A stretch of DNA of 64,000 bases. Source: DASRWI01 sp035654655. GTDB lineage: Bacteria > Bacteroidota > Ignavibacteria > Ignavibacteriales > Ignavibacteriaceae. The position numbers and the translations under genes are program-made. Numbering within the stretch: the first letter of the stretch is position 1; each line of letters begins with the position of its first letter. This document shows positions 18,380 through 28,087 of the stretch, in pieces. Below the pieces are notes generated by a model that saw nothing but the letters and a program-made list of their open reading frames with translations, did not search any database and was not told where the DNA came from. The stretch is taken from NCBI GenBank assembly GCA_035654655.1, contig DASRWI010000033.1, positions 1-64,000 of the forward strand, given 5' to 3'.

Positions 18380-19135
18380 ATGAGAAAGAAAATAATTGCC
18401 GGTAACTGGAAAATGAATAATGATTTATCCGGAACAAAAAATTTAATCAATGGACTTAATGATTTATTAAAGAATGAAAATATTAATTGTGATGTTATAG
18501 TTTGTCCACCATTTACAAACTTATCAGAAGCTAATACATTATTAAAAGACAGCAAGATGCAATTAGGTGCACAGAATATGTACTTTGAAGATAGCGGTGC
18601 ATTCACAGGTGAAATCTCCGCTCAAATGCTTTTAAGTGTTGGATGCAAGTATGTAATACTTGGTCACTCTGAAAGAAGAGCAATCTTTATGGAATCAGAT
18701 GACGTAATTAACAAGAAAATTAAAAAAGCTTTATCTGCAGGACTACTTCCTATCTTCTGCATTGGCGAAACTCTTGAAGAAAGAGAAGGCGGAATTACAA
18801 ACAATATAATTGAAGGGCAACTAAAAAACGGATTAACAGGAATTTCAGAAGAAGAATTAGGAAAAATAATTGTTGCATACGAACCTGTATGGGCGATAGG
18901 AACAGGCAAGACAGCTACTCCACAGCAGGCTCAGGATGTACACGCATTCATAAGAGGATGGATTAAGAAGAACTATTCACAAGCTGCTGCAGACAAATTA
19001 GTAATACAATACGGCGGCAGTGTAAAACCAGATAATGCAAAAGAATTATTATCACAGACGGATATAGATGGTGCATTAGTCGGTGGTGCTTGCTTGAAAG
19101 CAGATTCTTTTATAGGAATAATAAAGGGAGCGTAA
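18380..19135 (+). CDS. tpiA: Triosephosphate isomerase
   Basis: Interconverts dihydroxyacetone phosphate and glyceraldehyde 3-phosphate in glycolysis and gluconeogenesis. Length is 251 residues. It has the N-terminal substrate lysine in AGNWKMN (Lys11), the electrophilic histidine in ILGHSERR, the catalytic glutamate in AYEPVWAIGTG, and the phosphate-binding YGGSVKPDNA and GALVGGACL loops. GGAG lies seven bases before the ATG. It is a single gene on the plus strand, divergent from the MFS gene, and ends just before a pair of palindromic repeats. Confidence 0.97.
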   Translation: MRKKIIAGNWKMNNDLSGTKNLINGLNDLLKNENINCDVIVCPPFTNLSEANTLLKDSKMQLGAQNMYFEDSGAFTGEISAQMLLSVGCKYVILGHSERRAIFMESDDVINKKIKKALSAGLLPIFCIGETLEEREGGITNNIIEGQLKNGLTGISEEELGKIIVAYEPVWAIGTGKTATPQQAQDVHAFIRGWIKKNYSQAAADKLVIQYGGSVKPDNAKELLSQTDIDGALVGGACLKADSFIGIIKGA

Positions 19136-19155
19136 AAAAAAGAATCACCAAGGAG

Positions 19156-19218
19156 CCCACGACTGAAGTCGTGGGTTAAATTGTTTTTATTTAACCCATG
19201 ACTTTAGTCATGGGTTAA
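19156..19218. repeat. Two tandem palindromes (cccacgact...agtcgtggg type)
   Basis: Two near-identical palindromes separated by an A+T spacer: CCCACGACTGAAGTCGTGGG at 19156-19175 and a thirteen-pair palindrome TTAACCCATGACT-TT-AGTCATGGGTTAA at 19191-19218. A third relative, CACGACTTTAGTCGTG, is at 46558-46573. They sit between the convergent tpiA and recX ends and may also stop transcription from both sides. The repeated occurrence suggests a REP-like or small mobile hairpin family. Confidence 0.8.
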
Positions 19219-19237
19219 GTGGAATTCATGAAGCCTA

Positions 19238-19894
19238 TTATTCAACATCCTCTTCAAGTTCTTGATTCATATTCTTCAAAAACGAATTAACAGAATTTAT
19301 ACTGTTGCTGTAATCATATCCCTTGCTTAATAAAAAAGAAATTATTTTATCCTTTAGCTGTCTTGGTTCGAGTTTTTTATGCTTAAGTAGATTATACTTC
19401 TTTTCGCAAAGTCTATGAATAGCATCTGAATGGTCTTCATCAGCAAAATAAATTTCATCTATTTTTTTAATGATATCTCCACTTACACCTTTTTTCATCA
19501 ACTCTGAATTAACTTTATTCTTCCCCCACATCTTTCTTCTGATATTTTCTTCAACATATAATTGAGCAAATTCAAAATCATTAATGTAGTCTCTCTCCTT
19601 AAGGTCACTTATTACTATATCAATAAGCTCTTTAGAATACTCCTTGTTATACAACTTCATTCGTAATTCTTTTTCTGCGTGTTTTCTCCTGGCGAGCAGA
19701 CTAAATGCTTTTTTGCGGATATAGAAAAGTCTGTTCTCATCAATAAGTTGTTTGTGCTCTTCTTCGGAAATTTCTTTATTAATTCTTAAACCATTAGAAA
19801 GAAAAGTATCATAAGTAAGATATAAGAACTCCCCATTGTCAAACTGCAATAGAACAGTATCTTCGTTTTTCTTTTGTATGCTGTTAATTTTCAT
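19238..19894 (-). CDS. recX: Regulatory protein RecX
   Basis: RecX binds RecA filaments and inhibits recombinase and coprotease activity. The 218-residue protein has the RecX helical repeats: LLARRKHAEKELRMKLYNKEYSKELIDIVISDL, then RDYINDFEFAQLYVEENIRRKMWGKNKVNSELMKKGVS, then a third repeat with LEPRQLKDKIISFLLSKGYDY. In many bacteria recX lies directly after recA. Here it is still downstream on the same strand, but 4.2 kb of damaged T9SS genes lie between them. The N-terminal beta-rich region (about 1-50) is typical of Bacteroidota-type RecX. Confidence 0.88.
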   Translation of the reverse strand: MKINSIQKKNEDTVLLQFDNGEFLYLTYDTFLSNGLRINKEISEEEHKQLIDENRLFYIRKKAFSLLARRKHAEKELRMKLYNKEYSKELIDIVISDLKERDYINDFEFAQLYVEENIRRKMWGKNKVNSELMKKGVSGDIIKKIDEIYFADEDHSDAIHRLCEKKYNLLKHKKLEPRQLKDKIISFLLSKGYDYSNSINSVNSFLKNMNQELEEDVE

Positions 19895-19950
19895 AAAGTA
19901 AAATTAAAAAGAGGCTGCATTAAAAGAAAGTTAAAACAAAAATTTCTGTC

Positions 19951-19992
19951 ATCGCGAACCCCATCCCCTAGGATGGGGTGTGGCGATCTCAA
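19951..19992. repeat. Dispersed repeat with palindromic core (gtcatcgcgaa...ggcgatctcaa)
   Basis: A perfect palindrome-like core ACCCCATCC-CCTA-GGATGGGGT is framed by GTCATCGCGA on the left and GGCGATCTCAA on the right. The frame resembles GTCATTGCGAGG...GAAGCAATCTCAA at 46408-46434. It abuts the 3' end of the broken BNR gene at the recX side of the island. Confidence 0.7.
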
Positions 19993-19994
19993 TA

Positions 19995-22097
19995 CTACTT
20001 CATCAAAATCATCTTTTTATTAATAGAATAACTACCAGAAGTTAGATTATAAAAATATACTCCTGAAGAAAGATTAGAAGCATTAAAATTTATAACATAA
20101 CTTCCTGCCGGTTTATCCTCATTAACTAACGTGCCACTTCATTTCCCAAAATATCATAAATCTTAAGAGTAGTAAATCCACTTAAAGGTAAAGAATAACT
20201 TATAGCTGTTGAAGGATTAAATGGATTAGGATAATTTTGTTCCAAAATAAAATTCTTTATATTAATTGGATTATCCTCCTCCTTCAAACTAGTAACTGTA
20301 AGTGTATCTGTAAAATAATAAGTGAGTCTATTGGAATTAAAGTAAATTCGTCTTGGAGTATTTAAATCTGAAGCAATATTACTTACGGATACATTAAATA
20401 CTTTACGCCATTTTAAACCATAATCCTCTGTTAGGTATAAACCATTTTTTGCTGAAACGTAAATCCTACCGGATTTATTTGGATCAGACCAAATTTGGTT
20501 TATCCTTAAATCATTATCTATAGACTGTAAGTAATCATCAATAATTCCCCAGGTTTGCCCGGTATCAGTTGATAAAACTAACCGATATTTATTATTTATT
20601 TCAATTGAAGCATAAATGATATTGTGATTATTCTCATCTATTCTATAGCTCCAAAAAAATACATTAGAAAATAGTGTTTGATTAAAATCACTACCATAAT
20701 TTCCTGAAAGATAAATCTCATAATCATAACCTCGTGAATAACGACCAAACACTAACGAATCATTACTCTTACTAAATTGTAAATCAACAAATGTAGAATC
20801 ATAAAGCAGCTGCCAGTCAATTCCGCCATTCATGCTTCTATAAAAATAATCAGGGCCTAAACCATTAGGTCCATACGCACTTCCATATACTAAACCTTTT
20901 TTATTTGGATGAAAGGTGAAATCTGCATCTTTTAAAGTATCCATAACAAACCAATTAACTCCACCATCGGTAGTTTTCAGAGGATAGTTTTCGTTTCTAT
21001 AGGCAAAACCGGATTGACTGTTAAATGGATCAAAAGCAACTTTACTAACTATTTGGTCAGTCAATATATTCCAGGTAATTCCTCTATCAGTAGATATTTG
21101 TACATTAGGTGCAACTATGACAATTTTGTTCAAATTATCTTTTAAGAAGTCAATGTCATCTGCTTGTGTTAGATAATTATAAGTTAAATGCCAAGGCCCG
21201 TCCAAATTAGTTGATTTAAATATTCCTTTTTCTTTTCCTTTATAATAAATATTATTTGCATTTTTTTTTATAAAAGTAGTTTTTGTATCAATTAACATCC
21301 AATTTATTCCGGCATTGGTTGACTTATATATACCTAAATAAGCACAAGCTAATATTAAATTAGTATCAGAACTATCTAGTAAAAAATCATAGAAAAAATC
21401 AAAAGGAGGAAGTTGAAGAATAAGTGAAAATGATATACCACCATTATCGCTTTTGAATAACTTTACTCTTGAGGAGGCAAATATAGAATTATTAGGATTT
21501 ACTTGTACTTTAATAATATCATCATTAATTATATCAAAACAAAAATCAAAAGTAGCTCCTGAATTTGTGCTTTTATATAATTTATTTTCAGCACCAATAA
21601 AAATTGTAGAAGTATCAAAGGTTGAAATTTCCAAGGAAGTTATTTCCTTATCGAAAGCATATAATTTATTCCAGGATGAACCATTATCTTTAGTTACCCA
21701 AAGTTCGTTATAATTTCTAGTAGCATAAACAATGTCTGAGTTTAAAGGATTAACTATAACTTTAGCCCAATAACTATCCCAAATTTTATCCCAAATTTTA
21801 CCTTGATCATTTGTCTGATAAAAATTGTTTTCGGTTGTTAAATAGATTTTATTTGTATCCTTAGCAGATACAGCAATTCTATATGGACTTTGGGGTGTGT
21901 ATATTAATGAAGTAATACTATCATTATAAGATTTAAATATTATATTCCCCCAACTACCTATATACTTAACATTAGGAAGTGTTGGGTGAATTACAAATTT
22001 TCCTTCATCGTACATCCCCGCCAATAATTTTTACGTAATCCAAATCTTGTGGAAATATTACTATTGCATAAAAGAATAAACTTAAAATTAATTTCAT
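19995..22097 (-). pseudogene. Frameshifted secreted BNR-repeat T9SS protein
   Basis: The central frame (22024-20126) encodes a long BNR-type repeat protein with TTDGGVNW, STDTGQTWG and similar turns, but it lacks both proper ends. A signal peptide starting at the ATG at 22097 (MKLILSLFFYAIVIFPQ) is in another frame; removing one base in the GGGG run at 22016-22019 joins the two. At the 3' end, the sorting domain breaks off after LKIYDILGNEVA because one base is missing near 20131-20133 relative to the sister copy at 22240. The rest of the domain (TLVNEDKPAGSY to KKMILMK) continues in the next frame to a stop at 19995-19997. Two independent frameshifts favour a pseudogene, although two homopolymer or indel errors in the assembly could give the same picture. 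Confidence 0.8.
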
Positions 22098-22104
22098 ATT
22101 TATC

Positions 22105-23823
22105 TCACTTCATCAAAATCATCTTTTTATTAATTGAATAACTACCAGAAGTTAAATTATAAAAATATACACCTGAAGAAAGATTTGAAGCATTAAACTC
22201 CACAACATAACTTCCTGCCAGTTTATCCTCATTAACTAAAGTTGCCACTTCATTTGTCAAAATATCATAAATCTTAAGAGTAGTAAATCCACTTAAAGGT
22301 AAAGAATAACTTATAGTAGTAGTTGGATTAAAGGGATTAGGATAATTTTGAGTAAGAGAATAATCTATTTTTGATGTGGAAAATTTTTTAGATGGATACC
22401 CAATAGGTGCTGATACTTCATTGCTAGTAATAGATTCTTCATCATCCGACATTACAAGAACTACTCTATAGTATACTTTTAATGGTCCTTTTCTTATAAT
22501 AATTGAATTATCAGTCCATGTATGTGTTTGTAAAGTGTGGTCATAAACAACCTCACCAACATTAACATAGTTGTACTGGTTTTCCAATGACCTTAATATT
22601 CTGTACTTTGAAAAATCATTAATATTGTTTGCAAGTGTAGGTATATTTGTATCCCAAGTAAGTTTAGGGTGAGAATTATAATTTGTTAATATTAAATTCT
22701 TTGGTTGATTTGCGATATGGAGACTAGTTAAAGAGCCAACACAATTTATTAATCCTTTTCCAAATAAATCCGGATTATTAATCATACGTGTATCGTAATA
22801 TGCTTCATTCTTGATTAAATTGATAACATCATGATTGATTGAATAAGGAAGATAAGAATATATTAAAGCAGCTAAACTTGATACTAAAGGAGCAGAAAAA
22901 GACGTGCCACCAACATATTCATAATTATTACCATTAAAAGAAAAAAGATTCCAGCTTGGTGCTACAACATCCAATAATGGTCCATTATTTCCTTCATTTC
23001 GCCAAAAAATATCTATTCCACCAACAGCTAATACTTTATCATGACTGGCTGGAAAACAAACTGGAGGGTTAGAAAAATTGCCTGAACTTGCAACTAGAAC
23101 AGCACCATAATAATCATAAGCATAATTAATGGCATTCGAAACTGGGATAGTATTTGTAGTTAATGAAAAACTCATATTAATAACTTTTGCACCATGTTGT
23201 GCTGCCCATATAATCGCATCATCTATAAATTGGGACAATACACCAATATTATCAGCTACCTTTAAAAGCATGATTTTCGTTCCTGGTATATTATTCCAAC
23301 CTCCAGATACTGATGCCAAATGACTGCCATTATTCGATTTTGAAGCTAATATTGATGAAACATTTGCTCCATGATCATCTTCTAAACTCGTCGGGAATTA
23401 TTTAAATAGGACTGTTGAGGATAGAAAGGATCGTTTGGTTCCTGAAAGAAGGATTCCATAAGAATTTATTTCTATAACATCAAAAATGTTACTTTGCTTA
23501 TATAAATTATAATTTTCAAAAAAATTTTTATTAGTAAATTCTAAATCTATAAAACCTAAAATATTTTTATTTACAATTTTTACTTTATTTCTTGTATTTA
23601 GTTCATAAAGTTTATTAATTTCTAATGTATCTTTAAGTTTTACAGTAATAGAGTTAGTGTTTACTAAAAATTTTTGTTTTGTACTATTATCTTCGACATA
23701 CCATTTATTATTCTCCTTAATATATTTTTTACCATCAAGAACAATATTTGTAGTGTCTTGACTAAATAAAAATATTTGAAAAGAGAATAGATAAATTAAA
23801 AAAAAATAAAAAACATTTTTCAT
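22105..23823 (-). pseudogene. Broken subtilisin-like (S8) protease with T9SS sorting domain, catalytic Asp region lost
   Basis: The 5' part (23823-23398) encodes a signal peptide (MKNVFYFFLIYLFSFQIFLFSQ) and a propeptide, and stops early. In another frame the same DNA encodes EPNDPFYPQQSYLNN, the usual start of a mature subtilase, showing a frameshift near 23450. The sequence then jumps straight to DDHGANVSSIL, the catalytic-His motif, so the segment with the catalytic Asp (normally between them) is missing. The rest is in frame to 22105 and carries the oxyanion/substrate region, the catalytic-Ser motif GGTSFSAPLV, an Fn3-like domain and a complete sorting domain (NYPNPFNPTTTISYSLP to KKMILMK). 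With no Asp and a frameshift it cannot be an active protease. Confidence 0.85.
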
Positions 23824-24069
23824 TAGATACCCCGATTTTTTATTGATGAATATTGGTTATTTGGAAAGAACAACAATTCTCAATATATAGAAGGATTGGA
23901 AGAAAATTAATATTTGGAAGATCATAAATAACTCTAAAAAAAGTAAAATTATATAATTACTTTATAGTGTCATCAACAAAAATATAGAATGCCCTTACTC
24001 TTGTTATAAAGTCACAACAATCTTAATAATTATTTTTTTAAAACACAAGAAAAATAAATAAACAAAAAA

Positions 24070-24093
24070 AAAGCTTCAGTTTCCTGAAGCTTT
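24070..24093 (-). terminator. Rho-independent terminator of recA
   Basis: A ten-pair stem AAAGCTTCAG-TTTC-CTGAAGCTTT, with a long T run following on the minus strand, 14 bases after the recA stop. The spacer from 23824 to 24069 shows no gene. Confidence 0.88.
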
Positions 24094-24106
24094 TAATAGA
24101 ATTAAT

Positions 24107-25174
24107 TTACTTTTTCTTTTCCTTCCCTACTGCTGCAGGTTTTTCTTCTGCTGCCTTGGGTTCATCTTTTTCACCCTTACCATTCATATGCAATTTTTCT
24201 TTTACATCTTTCATTAGGCTTGCCTGCAGTTCAGGATTTTCAACAATCTTCTGGCGGAATTGTTCTCTTCCCTGATATCTGTCTTCATTGTATGTAAACC
24301 AGGCACCGCCTTTTTTAACTATATTAAAGTTAACTGCAAGGTCAAGTAAGTCACCTGTTTTGCTGATACCTTCGTTATAAAGAATATCAAACTCAACTTC
24401 TTTAAATGGAGGAGCAACTTTACTCTTAACAATTTTTACTTTTGTTCTGTTACCAATAACATCATTGCCTTCTTTGATAGATGCAATTCTTCTAATATCC
24501 ATTCTTAATGATGCATAGAACTTTAATGCGTTACCGCCTGTTGTTGTTTCAGGATTACCGAACATTATACCAATTTTACTTCTTAACTGGTTTATGAAGA
24601 CTACAGCAGTTTTAGATTTTGAAATTGCACCTGTCAATTTTCTTAATGCCTGGGACATCAATCTTGCCTGCACTGCCATTGTTGCATCGCCCATTTCACC
24701 TTCAATCTCTGAACGTGGAACTAACGCTGCGACTGAGTCAATTACTACTATGTCTAATGCATTACTTCTTACTAAAGTATCAGTAATTTCAAGAGCCTGT
24801 TCACCAAAGTCTGGTTGTGAAATTAAAAGATTAGAAGTATCAACTCCAAGTCTTTTTGCATATTGAACATCCAATGCGTGTTCAGCATCTATGAATGCAG
24901 CTAAGCCGCCCATTTTTTGAGCTTCAGCAATTATGTGTAAACATAATGTTGTTTTACCAGATGATTCAGGTCCGTAAATTTCTGTAACCCTTCCTCTTGG
25001 AATTCCTCCAATACCCAAAGCATAATCTAACGATAATGCTCCGGTTGGAATTGATTCGATGTCGTTAATAACACCATCACCTAATTTCATTATTGCACCT
25101 TTGCCGTAAGTTTTTTCTATACCGGCAATGGTATCATCAATAATTTTTAATTTTTGATCTCTATCAGTACTCAT
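24107..25174 (-). CDS. recA: Recombinase RecA
   Basis: Forms the presynaptic filament for strand exchange and triggers the SOS response. Walker A GPESSGKT is at residues 68-75. Other conserved blocks are [21 protein letters not shown], the L2-loop segment [18 protein letters not shown] and the C-terminal domain ending in a charged, lysine- and proline-rich tail ([16 protein letters not shown]). Length is 355 residues, normal for the family. It overlaps the end of thpR by 11 bases and is the last gene of the run purC-pgsA-pgpA-cinA-thpR-recA. I see no LexA box in the short leader. Confidence 0.97.
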   Translation of the reverse strand: MSTDRDQKLKIIDDTIAGIEKTYGKGAIMKLGDGVINDIESIPTGALSLDYALGIGGIPRGRVTEIYGPESSGKTTLCLHIIAEAQKMGGLAAFIDAEHALDVQYAKRLGVDTSNLLISQPDFGEQALEITDTLVRSNALDIVVIDSVAALVPRSEIEGEMGDATMAVQARLMSQALRKLTGAISKSKTAVVFINQLRSKIGIMFGNPETTTGGNALKFYASLRMDIRRIASIKEGNDVIGNRTKVKIVKSKVAPPFKEVEFDILYNEGISKTGDLLDLAVNFNIVKKGGAWFTYNEDRYQGREQFRQKIVENPELQASLMKDVKEKLHMNGKGEKDEPKAAEEKPAAVGKEKKK

Positions 25175-25739
25175 TTATACCCTCGAAGGCTTTTAATTTA
25201 TAAATATTCAAATCCGTATATATTGAACCTGTTGGTGTCAATTTACTTTTAATTAATGCAATTTCATTAGAACAAAACTTGTTTGGCTGAATTTTATAAT
25301 TAGTTACTTTATTTACAAAATTCTGGTCCATATTTTCTTTTATCCTCAACAAAGTTATATGAGGTTTAAAAATTCTTTTTTCAGGAAGAACATTAAATTT
25401 TTCTAAGCTTTTTTCGATTTTAAGAACAAGAGTCTGCAAATAATCATCTACCTGCATACCTATCCACAATATTGTTGGAATATTATTCCTGAAGAATAAT
25501 CCTAATTTATTAAAATAAAAATTCACTTCGGGATAATCTTCAATAAAATTTATGGATTTAATTAATTCATCAATATTATTATCCCTAAATTCACCAATAA
25601 ACTTTAAAGTAAGATGAAATTTATCTTCAGGTTCCCATTTATAATTATATATTTCTGGAGGAAACACAGTGTTTCTTATCTCAACTATTTTCTTCTGAGC
25701 TTCAGTTGGAAGCTTTAAAGCTAAAAACAATCTACTCAT
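25164..25739 (-). CDS. thpR: RNA 2',3'-cyclic phosphodiesterase (2H family)
   Basis: Opens 2',3'-cyclic phosphates on RNA ends; formerly called 2'-5' RNA ligase. The two catalytic HxT motifs are visible: HLTL at residues 42-45 ([10 protein letters not shown]) and HITL at 127-130 ([10 protein letters not shown]). Length is 191 residues, as usual. The gene overlaps cinA by 8 bases on one side and recA by 11 on the other. The cinA-thpR-recA order is a common bacterial arrangement. Confidence 0.93.
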   Translation of the reverse strand: MSRLFLALKLPTEAQKKIVEIRNTVFPPEIYNYKWEPEDKFHLTLKFIGEFRDNNIDELIKSINFIEDYPEVNFYFNKLGLFFRNNIPTILWIGMQVDDYLQTLVLKIEKSLEKFNVLPEKRIFKPHITLLRIKENMDQNFVNKVTNYKIQPNKFCSNEIALIKSKLTPTGSIYTDLNIYKLKAFEGINEY

Positions 25740-26988
25740 CTAAATTAATTCCCAACAAATGTCTTCTAACCAAATCCAATGCTGCCTGAGTAGCACGTTG
25801 TTTGTTTAATATCCTATCATCACCAAAAATCATTTTTTTAGATGTACATAAATTTTCATCGCACAAGCCAAAATAAACTAAACCAACCGGTTTATTTGGG
25901 CTGCCTCCTGTAGGTCCAAGTATGCCTGTAATTGATAATCCAATATCGGTACCTGAAATTGACCTAACACCTTCTGCCATCTGCATTGCTATTTCACTGC
26001 TGACAGCTCCGTGTTCACTTATTAAGTCTTCATCAACTTTTAGAATTTCAACTTTGGAGCCATTACTATAAGATACAACTCCTCTTTCAAAAAATTTACT
26101 GCTGCCCGAAATATTAGTCAGCAAATTACAAACATTACCTCCAGTACAGGATTCAGCAATTGAAATTGTCAATCCTCTTTCCGTTAATATATTTGCAATA
26201 ACCTCTTCAAGATTTTTTTTGCCTTTAGCATAAACATATTTTCCTGCTTTACTTCTAATCTTCTGCTCAATTTCAATAAGCCTTCCATTAGCTTCTTCTT
26301 CAGTTTCTTCAGTAACTGTAATTCTTAACTTAACTCCATATTGACTGGGAAGAAATGCCATTTTTGCATTACCAAGAAGTTCATTCATATCCCCTAATCT
26401 TTCAAATAAAGTTGATTCTGCAATTCCTGTTGTTTGAAGATTTACCATCTTGGTAAAAGAACCTTTATTCTCAAACTTTTCCTGTAGATGAGGGATAACA
26501 AAAGTCTTCATCATATTCATCATTTCAAAAGGAACACCAGGCATTGCAACAAAAACCTTATTATCTTTTTCAATCCAGACACCTGGAGCAGTTCCTAAAG
26601 GATTGCGGATTACAGTTGCTATTTCAGGTACAAGTGCCTGTTCTTTATTTACTTTAGTAACTTCTCTTCCTCTTTTATGGAATATCTTTTCAATATCTTT
26701 AAGAACATCTTCATTATGAACTAATTTGGTATTAAAGAACTCAACTATACAAGGTAATGTCAGGTCATCGTGTGTAGGTCCCAATCCACCTGTAACAATA
26801 ACTATATCATTCTTCTGCCAGCATTCTTTAAATTCATTTATTATATCTTCTCTTACATCAGCAACAACAGAAGTCTTTTTTACATCAATTTGAATTTCAA
26901 CTAATTTACTGCCAATATATGCAGCATTAGTATTCATCGTCTGCCCAATTAATATTTCATCACCCACAGTTATGATATGAGCACTCAT
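25732..26988 (-). CDS. cinA: CinA-like protein (competence/damage-inducible; NMN deamidase type)
   Basis: A 418-residue two-domain protein. The N-terminal molybdopterin-binding-like domain contains GDEILIGQTMNTNAAYIGSKL and VTGGLGPTHDD (about 1-170). The C-terminal domain contains SIAESCTGGNVCNLLTNISGS and SITGILGPTGG (about 270-410), typical of nicotinamide-mononucleotide deamidases involved in pyridine nucleotide salvage. Many members are co-transcribed with recA, as here. It starts 15 bases after pgpA and overlaps thpR. Confidence 0.93.
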   Translation of the reverse strand: MSAHIITVGDEILIGQTMNTNAAYIGSKLVEIQIDVKKTSVVADVREDIINEFKECWQKNDIVIVTGGLGPTHDDLTLPCIVEFFNTKLVHNEDVLKDIEKIFHKRGREVTKVNKEQALVPEIATVIRNPLGTAPGVWIEKDNKVFVAMPGVPFEMMNMMKTFVIPHLQEKFENKGSFTKMVNLQTTGIAESTLFERLGDMNELLGNAKMAFLPSQYGVKLRITVTEETEEEANGRLIEIEQKIRSKAGKYVYAKGKKNLEEVIANILTERGLTISIAESCTGGNVCNLLTNISGSSKFFERGVVSYSNGSKVEILKVDEDLISEHGAVSSEIAMQMAEGVRSISGTDIGLSITGILGPTGGSPNKPVGLVYFGLCDENLCTSKKMIFGDDRILNKQRATQAALDLVRRHLLGINLDE

Positions 26989-27003
26989 TTATTTCTCAAA
27001 TAG

Positions 27004-27465
27004 TTATAAGTATTGTTTGAAAATTACGAAAATAATATGTAAAAAAATCAAAGAATATATACCTGCAACTACGTCGTCAATCATAATTCCAACTCCGCCT
27101 TTAAGATTCTCAAGCTTTCGTGCCGGATAAGGTTTTATTATATCAAATGCTCTCCAAATGAAAAAAGCAAGAATGGAAACAGAAAGAGTTTTAGGAAGGA
27201 ATAATAATGAAATCCACATACCAACTACTTCATCAATTGTACATTCTGCAGGGTCTTTACCATAAATAACATCAAACTTATTACCTACATATACCCCATA
27301 AAATGTGAATACTAAAATAAGAGGAATAATGATGAATGGATTCTCAAATCCTGGTATCCAATAGATAAGTAAAGCAGCAAAGCTCGCAAATGTACCTGAA
27401 GCTATTGGAATGTACCCAGTATAAAAACCGGAACCTAAGAACTTTTCTATGAAATTAAGTTTCAC
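27004..27465 (-). CDS. pgpA: Phosphatidylglycerophosphatase A
   Basis: Dephosphorylates phosphatidylglycerophosphate to phosphatidylglycerol at the inner membrane. The 153-residue protein has the PgpA features: GTFASFAALLIYW near 22-35, DPAECTIDEVVGMW near 75-88, and the C-terminal GIMIDDVVAGIYS metal-binding block, with three to four hydrophobic helices. It overlaps the end of pgsA by 11 bases, which pairs the two consecutive steps of phosphatidylglycerol synthesis. Confidence 0.92.
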   Translation of the reverse strand: MKLNFIEKFLGSGFYTGYIPIASGTFASFAALLIYWIPGFENPFIIIPLILVFTFYGVYVGNKFDVIYGKDPAECTIDEVVGMWISLLFLPKTLSVSILAFFIWRAFDIIKPYPARKLENLKGGVGIMIDDVVAGIYSLIFLHIIFVIFKQYL

Positions 27466-28051
27466 TTCTAAGCAGCCTTCTAATAATTTCCCGGTTATTA
27501 TATAAATATGAAAACCCGGAATGTACAGTAATAATAGTCACCAATGCCATTCCATAATAAATAATCTTATCATCAAATAGCATATTAAATAATTTAGGAT
27601 TAGTATTATAAATATGTTTTGTATTAACAAAAGTATACAACAACAATAAATAATATAAGAATGTCATCTGTATCGCAGTTTTCCATTTTGCATATCTGCT
27701 TGTAGGAAAAATTATTTTCTTATAATCTGCATAACTTCTTAAGAGTGTAATGAGTAAATCACGAATAACAATTAACAACACCATCCAAAATTCAACTTTG
27801 CCAATAACGATAAATCCAACAAAGGCAGTGGAAGTTAAAATTTTATCCGCTAAAGGGTCCCAGAATTTCCCCCAATCTGTAATGTAATTATATTTTCTTG
27901 CCAGCCATCCGTCATACCAATCAGTTAATGCAGCAATTATAAATACGCCTAAAGAAATTTGTATTAATAAAGGGTCCTTTGATAAGAAAAGATATAAGAA
28001 TATAGGTGTGAGAATAATTCTAAGAACAGTTAGCTGATTAGGTAAAGTCAT
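27455..28051 (-). CDS. pgsA: CDP-diacylglycerol-glycerol-3-phosphate 3-phosphatidyltransferase
   Basis: Makes phosphatidylglycerophosphate from CDP-diacylglycerol. The CDP-alcohol phosphatidyltransferase motif is intact: DGWLARKYNYITDWGKFWDP followed by LADK (D-G-x2-A-R ... G-x3-D-x3-D pattern) near residues 48-71. Length is 198 residues with several membrane helices. The start MTLPNQLTVLRIILTPIF is typical. The gene lies between purC and pgpA. Confidence 0.94.
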   Translation of the reverse strand: MTLPNQLTVLRIILTPIFLYLFLSKDPLLIQISLGVFIIAALTDWYDGWLARKYNYITDWGKFWDPLADKILTSTAFVGFIVIGKVEFWMVLLIVIRDLLITLLRSYADYKKIIFPTSRYAKWKTAIQMTFLYYLLLLYTFVNTKHIYNTNPKLFNMLFDDKIIYYGMALVTIITVHSGFSYLYNNREIIRRLLRSET

Positions 28052-28087
28052 TATTATTTTTCAAATATTTTAATGTTTAAAATATTC

